Positions 5,647 through 9,969 of a stretch of 9,969 bases of DNA are shown piece after piece. A program made the position numbers and the translations under genes. This DNA is from Pseudomonadota bacterium (GTDB lineage: Bacteria; Pseudomonadota; Alphaproteobacteria; Rickettsiales; Midichloriaceae): NCBI GenBank assembly GCA_027621485.1, contig JAQCBG010000012.1, forward strand, positions 1 through 9,969. Reading direction: 5' to 3'. Each line of letters opens with the position of its first letter. Positions within the stretch are counted from its first letter, which is position 1. Below the pieces are notes generated by a model. It saw only the letters and a program-made list of their open reading frames with translations, did no database searches and had not been told where the DNA came from.

Positions 5647-6444
5647 ATGATATATAATCAGGAGGAGAAGTTGCAACTACTCAAGGCTCCTATGTACTCT
5701 CATTTTGTTTATATTCCAAAACTTATAGAGGCAGATGTCAGGGAATATGATTATGGGATTACAGTAAAGTGTGTATCGAGTTATTCCGGATATAATTATG
5801 CTTATCTTCACAAATCATCGGAATGTTATTCTGATAATGAAATCATATCATTAATCAAAATCTTTAATAAAAAGAAGTTTATTTGCATTGCTGGACTCTC
5901 TGACTCTACTGAAGATGTATCAAATGATGCGTCAAAGCGTTTGCAAAAGCTTGGATTTAGTAAAAAAGATAATTTATATGCTATGACATGTAATCTTTTA
6001 TACTGCAATAAAAGATGCAATAATGACATACTAAAGATCAAGGAAGTTGATGATCTAGAGAGTTTAAAGCATTTTTTATTTTTATTGAGACAAAAAGATA
6101 TTAGATTGTTTGATTTTTATTCAAGAATTAAAAACCCCGCATTACTCATAGATGAAAAATTATTCGTTGGGTATAATGCAAGAGGCAAGCCAACAACAAT
6201 ATCTATGTTATATATAGACGTTGACGCAACTTATATATCTAGATTGTTTACTCTTAAAGAGGAGAGGTGTAATGGTTATGGTAGCGCTATGATGACTTTT
6301 TTAATAAATCTTTCTGCGCAAATGAAAAAAAAGATTGCTACACTTTTAGCAGTTGGAGAGGTTAATGCGAAACTTTATAGTAAATTAAAATTTGAGGAAG
6401 TTGGATATTTAGAATACTATGAATGGAACAATAATGTAATTTAA
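5647..6444 (+). CDS. GNAT-fold N-acetyltransferase
   Basis: A GCN5-related acetyltransferase: moves an acetyl group from acetyl-CoA to an amine, substrate unknown. The C-terminal half (about 165-262) holds the fold: a strand, Tyr196-Ile-Ser-Arg-Leu-Phe-Thr-Leu, then the CoA-pyrophosphate loop Arg207-x-x-Gly210-Tyr-Gly212-Ser-Ala-Met-Met, and the late motif Ala241-Lys-Leu-Tyr244-Ser-Lys-Leu-Lys-Phe249 (the family's LYxKLGF with Gly changed to Lys). Residues 97-118 (Lys-Arg-Leu-Gln-Lys-Leu-Gly-Phe, then Met-Thr-Cys) resemble the end of another GNAT unit, so the protein may be a two-unit GNAT with a degenerate N-terminal half. The ATG at 5647 has AGAGG only one base upstream; an in-frame TTG at 5671 has AGGAGGAG at ideal spacing and may be the real start (257 residues). 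It ends 8 bp before nuoD, so they are probably co-transcribed. Confidence 0.8.
   Translation: MIYNQEEKLQLLKAPMYSHFVYIPKLIEADVREYDYGITVKCVSSYSGYNYAYLHKSSECYSDNEIISLIKIFNKKKFICIAGLSDSTEDVSNDASKRLQKLGFSKKDNLYAMTCNLLYCNKRCNNDILKIKEVDDLESLKHFLFLLRQKDIRLFDFYSRIKNPALLIDEKLFVGYNARGKPTTISMLYIDVDATYISRLFTLKEERCNGYGSAMMTFLINLSAQMKKKIATLLAVGEVNAKLYSKLKFEEVGYLEYYEWNNNVI
5660..5667 (+). promoter_or_regulatory. Strong Shine-Dalgarno inside the GNAT gene, pointing to a TTG start at 5671
   Basis: AGGAGGAG lies within codons 5-7 of the ATG-started frame. The in-frame TTG codon 9 begins at 5671, five bases after AGGAGG, which is textbook spacing. The ATG at 5647 has AGAGG with only one base between. The TTG-started protein would lose eight residues that carry no recognisable domain. 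Most other starts in this window have weak ribosome binding sites, so the string may also be a chance Gln-Glu-Glu coding effect. Confidence 0.45.
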
Positions 6445-6452
6445 TAAAAATT

Positions 6453-7679
6453 ATGGATGCAAAGGACATAAATCTGAATTTAACTTACAGCGAAGAAAAA
6501 TCATTAAATCATAATACAAAGAGTGTGGTTGTAAATTTTGGACCTCAGCATCCAGCTGCCCATGGAGTATTGCGACTTATATTAAAAATGAATGGAGAAA
6601 TAATAGAGAGCGCAACTCCTCATATAGGCCTTTTACATCGAGGCACGGAAAAGCTAATAGAGCATAAAACATATCTGCAGGCATTACCTTATTTTGATAG
6701 ATTAGATTACGTTGCTCCAATGTCTCAAGAACATTGCTTTGCATTGGCAGTAGAGCGTCTCTTAGATTGCAAGATTCCAAGAAGGGCAAAGTACATAAGA
6801 GTCTTATTTTGTGAACTCACTAGAATTGCAAATCATCTTTTAAATATCACAACTCAGGCATTAGATGTTGGGGCGACAACTCCATTACTTTGGATGTTTG
6901 AAGAGAGAGAAAAAATTATGGAGTTTTATGAGAGAGTTAGTGGCTCTCGTATGCATGCTGCATATATAAGGCCAGGTGGAGTTGCTATGGATCTTCCGGA
7001 TGGATTATTGGATGATGTGATGAGTTTTGTTGAGGCATTGCCAAAAGCAATAAATGACATGGAATCACTTCTTACAGAGAATAGAATATTTAAGCAAAGA
7101 TGCGTAGATATAGGAGTAGTTACAAAGCAACAGGCTCTTGATTTTGGATTTTCTGGCCCTGTTCTCAGGGCATCTGGAATTGCGTGGGATATTAGAAAAG
7201 CAGAGCCATATGAAATTTATGATGAGCTTAGTTTTGAAATTCCAGTAAGTGATAGAGGTGATTGTTATGGTAGATATTTGGTGCGCATTGAAGAAATATA
7301 CCAATCTATAAAAATAATAAAGCAATGCATAGAAAATATGCCAGCTGGGCCAGTTGTTACTGATGATGCAAAAATAGCCCCTCCAAAGCGCATTGATATG
7401 AAAAACTCGATGGAGGCAATGATACATCATTTTAAATTATATACAGAAGGATATAGGGTTCCAAAAGGTGAGATATATACCGCTGTGGAAGCACCAAAAG
7501 GTGAATTTGGAGTTTATATTGTTGCAGATGGTAGTAGTAAGCCTTATCGCTGTAGAATAAGAGCTCCTGGATTTTTTCATCTTCAAGGCTTAGAATTTAT
7601 GAGTAAAGATCATATGCTCCCTGATATTGTAACAAATCTTGGAAGTCTTGATATAGTATTTGGAGAAGTTGATAGATAA
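6453..7679 (+). CDS. nuoD: NADH-quinone oxidoreductase subunit D (complex I 49-kDa subunit)
   Basis: Core subunit of the peripheral arm of complex I; with NuoB it forms the ubiquinone head-group pocket. The 408 residues are full length. The opening Val-Val-Asn-Phe-Gly-Pro-Gln-His33-Pro-Ala-Ala-His37-Gly-Val-Leu-Arg is the family signature, followed by His57-[10 protein letters not shown] and Tyr80-Phe-Asp-Arg-Leu-Asp-Tyr86. His37 and Tyr86 keep the 49-residue spacing of the quinone-binding His38 and Tyr87 of the Thermus subunit, and Asp138 matches Thermus Asp139. The end [12 protein letters not shown] is canonical. No Shine-Dalgarno precedes the ATG, so translation may be coupled to the GNAT gene 8 bp upstream. 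nuoC, the usual upstream neighbour, is absent; nuoE follows after 17 bp. Confidence 0.98.
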   Translation: MDAKDINLNLTYSEEKSLNHNTKSVVVNFGPQHPAAHGVLRLILKMNGEIIESATPHIGLLHRGTEKLIEHKTYLQALPYFDRLDYVAPMSQEHCFALAVERLLDCKIPRRAKYIRVLFCELTRIANHLLNITTQALDVGATTPLLWMFEEREKIMEFYERVSGSRMHAAYIRPGGVAMDLPDGLLDDVMSFVEALPKAINDMESLLTENRIFKQRCVDIGVVTKQQALDFGFSGPVLRASGIAWDIRKAEPYEIYDELSFEIPVSDRGDCYGRYLVRIEEIYQSIKIIKQCIENMPAGPVVTDDAKIAPPKRIDMKNSMEAMIHHFKLYTEGYRVPKGEIYTAVEAPKGEFGVYIVADGSSKPYRCRIRAPGFFHLQGLEFMSKDHMLPDIVTNLGSLDIVFGEVDR

Positions 7680-7696
7680 AATAAGAAGCTGGTAGT

Positions 7697-8203
7697 ATGA
7701 AAGATAGTAAAAAGATTTTTTCTTTTAGTGAAGAGAACCTGCATAAAGCAAAAGAGATATTAAAAAGATATCCAAAAAGTAATAAGAGAAGTGCTGTTAT
7801 GCCTCTTCTACACCTTGCTCAAGAACAAAATAACAATTGGATCTCAGAAGAGGTAATATCTTATGTAGCGAAATTCTTAGATATGCATGAGATTCATGTG
7901 TATGAAATTGCTCATTTTTATACAATGTATAATAAAAAGCCAGTTGGTAAATACCTTTTGCAAATATGCAGAACAACGCCGTGTTGGTTGAATGGGTCTC
8001 GAGAGATAGAAATTGCATGTAAGAAAAAATTACAAATAGATATTGGTCAAACGACACAAGATGGTAAATTTTCTCTTGTAGAAGTAGAATGTTTAGGTGC
8101 TTGTGTTTCTGGTCCTGTGATGCAAGTTAATAATGATTATTATGAAAACTTAGATGCGAAAAAAACAATTGCGTTATTAGAGAAACTTCAAAATGATACT
8201 TAA
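7697..8203 (+). CDS. nuoE: NADH-quinone oxidoreductase subunit E (24-kDa [2Fe-2S] subunit)
   Basis: Part of the NADH-oxidising tip of complex I, carrying the [2Fe-2S] cluster N1a beside the flavin subunit NuoF. All four ligands are visible: Cys91-x4-Cys96 in Gln-Ile-Cys-Arg-Thr-Thr-Pro-Cys, and Cys132-x3-Cys136 in Glu-Cys-Leu-Gly-Ala-Cys. The thioredoxin-like domain is preceded by the helical region with Ile71-Ala-His-Phe-Tyr-Thr-Met-Tyr (71-78), another family signature. At 168 residues it is of usual length for the bacterial subunit without the longer alphaproteobacterial tail. It starts 17 bp after nuoD and ends 12 bp before bolA. nuoF does not follow, so the rest of complex I must be encoded elsewhere. 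Confidence 0.97.
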   Translation: MKDSKKIFSFSEENLHKAKEILKRYPKSNKRSAVMPLLHLAQEQNNNWISEEVISYVAKFLDMHEIHVYEIAHFYTMYNKKPVGKYLLQICRTTPCWLNGSREIEIACKKKLQIDIGQTTQDGKFSLVEVECLGACVSGPVMQVNNDYYENLDAKKTIALLEKLQNDT

Positions 8204-8215
8204 TAAATCTAGGTA

Positions 8216-8533
8216 TTGAATAAATTGGAAGCAGAAAAAGCAATAAAACAGATTAAAGATTCTATAAAAGACATTATAAGTGTTGAGTACTTAGAAGTTA
8301 AAAATCTTTCCAGTATACATGTCGGTCACTTGGGTAATGATGGGCGTGGGTATTTAGGCGTGACGCACTTAGAAATAGTCATTATTTCAAATGATTTTCA
8401 AGGTCGAGATCTTATAAAGAGACATAAAACCATTAATAATGCTCTTGCTTATTACCTTAAATCCGGACTTCATTCTGTCAGTATTAGAGCTTATACGCCA
8501 GTTGAGATGAATAATGCTTCAGTACTTTTATAA
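8216..8533 (+). CDS. bolA: BolA family protein (TTG start)
   Basis: BolA proteins partner monothiol glutaredoxins and share [2Fe-2S] clusters with them; some also affect cell shape and transcription. The 105 residues show the family core: Ser33-Ile-His35-Val-Gly-His38, Thr50-His51-Leu-Glu-Ile-Val-Ile-Ile-Ser58, Phe61-Gln-Gly, Arg69-His70-Lys-Thr-Ile-Asn-Asn-Ala-Leu (RHxxVxxxL pattern) and His86-Ser-Val-Ser-Ile with the end Tyr-Thr-Pro-Val-Glu. There is no ATG before the domain; TTG at 8216 is preceded by AGG, and a second TTG at 8225 is possible. Glutaredoxin, the frequent neighbour in alphaproteobacteria, is not here. Position 12 bp after nuoE suggests one transcript with complex I genes and a link to Fe-S supply. 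The 3' end overlaps the convergent polyprenyl synthase gene by 6 bp. Confidence 0.9.
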   Translation: MNKLEAEKAIKQIKDSIKDIISVEYLEVKNLSSIHVGHLGNDGRGYLGVTHLEIVIISNDFQGRDLIKRHKTINNALAYYLKSGLHSVSIRAYTPVEMNNASVLL

Positions 8534-9526
8534 TGTAACGCAATTTTCCATATATTTTTTAATATTTTGAGGAATATTTAGTAAAGCTGATTTATATTCA
8601 GAATTTGGCAGATCTTTTATTATATTCTGGCATTTGCATATTAATTCATCTATATAATAAAGTGTTTTGTTATATATATCATATTGATTCATTAATTTTA
8701 ATATATGATGAAAATCTTCTATTGTACGAGAATTTGCCTTCATAATATTCTCAAGGTATGCTTGATCTTCTACGCTTGCAACATCATGCAGTAAAATTAG
8801 TGGCTTAGTAATTTTACCATCAATAAAATCAGAGCCAATGTCTTTTCCAGTCAATTCGCTTGAGCCAAAATAATCTATAAGATCATCCATTATTTGGAAC
8901 GCCATTCCAAAATTCTCGCCATAGCAAGAGGAGTAATATATAAGATTCTTGTTTGCATCAGACAATATAGCGGAGATTTTGCAGGAGATCTTAAATAATG
9001 ATGCTGTTTTATCTGAAATAAGTTTTATATAATTCTTTTTTGAAAGGCTAAAATTAGATAACATCTCTGTTTGCATTATTTCTGCTGCTGCAAGAGTAGA
9101 TGTAATACGAGATAATTCGTGAATTGCATCAATAGATTTTGTGTCTGCCATTAATTTAAATGCCTTACTAAAGACGTAATCACCAGTCAGTATGCTAATT
9201 TTATTGTTATAGATAAAATTAAGCGTGGACCTTTTTCTTCTTATTGTTGCTTGATCTATGACATCATCATGTAGTAGTGTTGCTGTGTGTATGCATTCAA
9301 TGGCTGCTCCAAGTAGTATATGATTATTATTGCAATTACCAAGCCCATAAGCAATAAATAAAAGAAGTGTAGAACGAACTTTTTTGCCCTGAGTTGTGCT
9401 GATATAAAGATTGAGACTACTTAATAATTCGCAATATTCGGAATCATTATATACAGAAATAATCTCATCTATTCTAGAGAGATCATTTCTAATATCTTTA
9501 TATTTTTCTAAGTATAAATGCAACAT
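8528..9526 (-). CDS. ispB: Long-chain polyprenyl diphosphate synthase (probably octaprenyl, IspB-like)
   Basis: A trans-isoprenyl diphosphate synthase that adds isopentenyl units to an allylic diphosphate; its length (332 residues) and sequence fit the long-chain group that makes the ubiquinone side chain. The first Asp-rich motif is His86-Asp87-Asp88-Val-Ile-Asp91 followed by Arg96-Arg97; the second is Gln211-Ile-Met-Asp214-Asp215-Leu-Ile-Asp218. Lys173-Thr174 and Gly228-Lys-Asp-Ile-Gly with Lys238 and Lys241 are also in place. Small residues (Ala82, Thr83) before the first motif, in place of bulky aromatics, agree with a long-chain product. The usual Gly-Gly-Lys-x-x-Arg-Pro entry is altered to Gln-Gly-Lys-Lys-Val-Arg-Ser (46-52), conservative for the basic residues. 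It has a near-consensus promoter upstream, no visible Shine-Dalgarno, and overlaps bolA tail to tail. Chain length cannot be fixed by eye. Confidence 0.92.
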   Translation of the reverse strand: MLHLYLEKYKDIRNDLSRIDEIISVYNDSEYCELLSSLNLYISTTQGKKVRSTLLLFIAYGLGNCNNNHILLGAAIECIHTATLLHDDVIDQATIRRKRSTLNFIYNNKISILTGDYVFSKAFKLMADTKSIDAIHELSRITSTLAAAEIMQTEMLSNFSLSKKNYIKLISDKTASLFKISCKISAILSDANKNLIYYSSCYGENFGMAFQIMDDLIDYFGSSELTGKDIGSDFIDGKITKPLILLHDVASVEDQAYLENIMKANSRTIEDFHHILKLMNQYDIYNKTLYYIDELICKCQNIIKDLPNSEYKSALLNIPQNIKKYMENCVTL

Positions 9527-9555
9527 ATAATGCGATAATCATATTTTATCTGCGC

Positions 9556-9584
9556 ATTATAAAGATGCCATAAGCTCAGATCAA
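9556..9584 (-). promoter_or_regulatory. Sigma70-type promoter for the polyprenyl synthase gene
   Basis: Read on the - strand: TTGATC (9584-9579), a 17-bp spacer, then a perfect TATAAT (9561-9556). A start about seven bases later, near 9549, gives a leader of roughly 23 bases before the ATG at 9526. This is the best promoter match in the window and lies between the pilin stop (9634) and the synthase start, so the synthase can be transcribed independently of the pilin gene. Confidence 0.6.
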
Positions 9585-9633
9585 TAACGTAATGAACAAA
9601 TTTAATGAATAAATTAAAATTTTAGTTTTACGG

Positions 9634-9969
9634 CTATACACAAAAATCTCCGGCATCTCCCGATAATAATTTTACAGCTTCTTTTGCGCCAAATAAAATA
9701 CCAAGTCCAACAAAGAGAGCAAGTGCAAGTCCCCATGTCACTTTTCCAAGCAGTAGCCCAATAGCAAGAGAGATAACAAGTATAATGGCTATAGATTTCC
9801 CAACTGCACCTGTCATAGCGTTTGATGCATTACACAGCACTTCAGTAATTTTATCTGCATTTGCTGAATCTGCCGCAAGAACCTCTTGAATTAGACCTGG
9901 TGCGATAAATAAAAAACAAGCGCACACTATTGCATAGAATTTTATATAAAGATCAATTTTTTTTATATA
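9634..9969 (-). CDS. virB2: VirB2/TrbC-type pilin of a type IV secretion system (cut by right edge)
   Basis: VirB2 is the major subunit of the type IV secretion pilus, made as a preprotein and held in the inner membrane before assembly. Counting from the only in-frame start in the window, GTG at 9927, the protein has 97 residues. The frame stays open to the edge and adds a basic stretch (Lys-Lys-Ile-Asp-Leu-Tyr-Ile-Lys), exactly the positive n-region a signal peptide needs, so the real start probably lies beyond 9969. The signal peptide would be cut at Leu17-Ala-Ala19/Asp20. Mature features are Cys32, two membrane helices (about 45-60 and 66-80) separated by Gly-Lys-Val-Thr-Trp-Gly (the GKxxWG turn of Rickettsiales VirB2), and Cys96 near the end, possibly disulfide-bonded to Cys32. 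Rickettsiales carry several scattered virB2 copies; others may lie to the right. Confidence 0.85.
   Translation of the reverse strand, partial: YIKKIDLYIKFYAIVCACFLFIAPGLIQEVLAADSANADKITEVLCNASNAMTGAVGKSIAIILVISLAIGLLLGKVTWGLALALFVGLGILFGAKEAVKLLSGDAGDFCV

Noticed and set aside
5653..5658. TATAAT string just inside the GNAT gene, as a promoter
   Set aside because: No usable -35 element lies 16-18 bp upstream, and a start there would leave too little leader to contain the AGGAGGAG site.
7065..7430. A 121-codon - strand frame inside nuoD
   Set aside because: nuoD is unmistakable on the + strand over this stretch; the opposite frame has no recognisable features.
1..9969. CRISPR arrays, insertion sequences, prophage or att sites
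   Set aside because: I saw no spaced direct repeats, transposase or integrase motifs, or tRNA-end duplications; the two tRNAs show no adjacent integrated element.

Overview
The window looks like chromosome from an AT-rich, Rickettsiales-type alphaproteobacterium, probably an obligate intracellular one. This rests on family resemblance read by eye, with no search run. The signs are strongly A/T-biased codons, alphaproteobacterial forms of SdhA, NuoD, PlsC and omega, tRNA-Gly and tRNA-Ala outside any rRNA operon, scattered respiratory-complex genes, and a VirB2-type pilin gene with a conserved-looking cysteine pair.

Layout. (1) 1-2146, + strand: the 3' end of sdhD (cut by the left edge) and complete sdhA; sdhB does not follow. 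(2) 2147-2335: spacer, then tRNA-Gly(GCC) and tRNA-Ala(TGC), both with encoded CCA. (3) 2536-3835: plsC (phosphatidic acid synthesis) and a Bcp/PrxQ-type peroxiredoxin whose supported start is 3359. (4) 3921-5470: a tight translation/transcription operon, rpsF-rpsR-rplI-rpoZ, ending in a very short GTG-started gene at 5339-5470 that reads as ccmD (cytochrome c maturation). (5) 5471-5646: an A/T-rich spacer with dyad symmetries and a possible promoter. (6) 5647-8533: a second tight + strand cluster, a GNAT-fold acetyltransferase followed by nuoD, nuoE and bolA. (7) 8528-9526, - strand: a long-chain polyprenyl diphosphate synthase (ubiquinone side chain), convergent with and overlapping bolA by 6 bp, with a good sigma70-type promoter at 9556-9584. 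(8) 9634 to the right edge, - strand: a VirB2/TrbC type IV secretion pilin, cut by the edge.

Together most genes serve aerobic respiration: complex II (sdhD, sdhA), complex I (nuoD, nuoE), quinone synthesis (polyprenyl synthase), cytochrome c haem delivery (ccmD) and possibly Fe-S trafficking (bolA). The rest are translation/transcription housekeeping, membrane lipid synthesis, peroxide defence and a secretion pilin. I found no CRISPR array, insertion sequence, prophage or clearly new multi-gene system. The points most worth checking are the short ccmD, the GNAT gene fused to the complex I cluster with a competing TTG start, the degenerate N-terminus of S18, and the edge-truncated VirB2.
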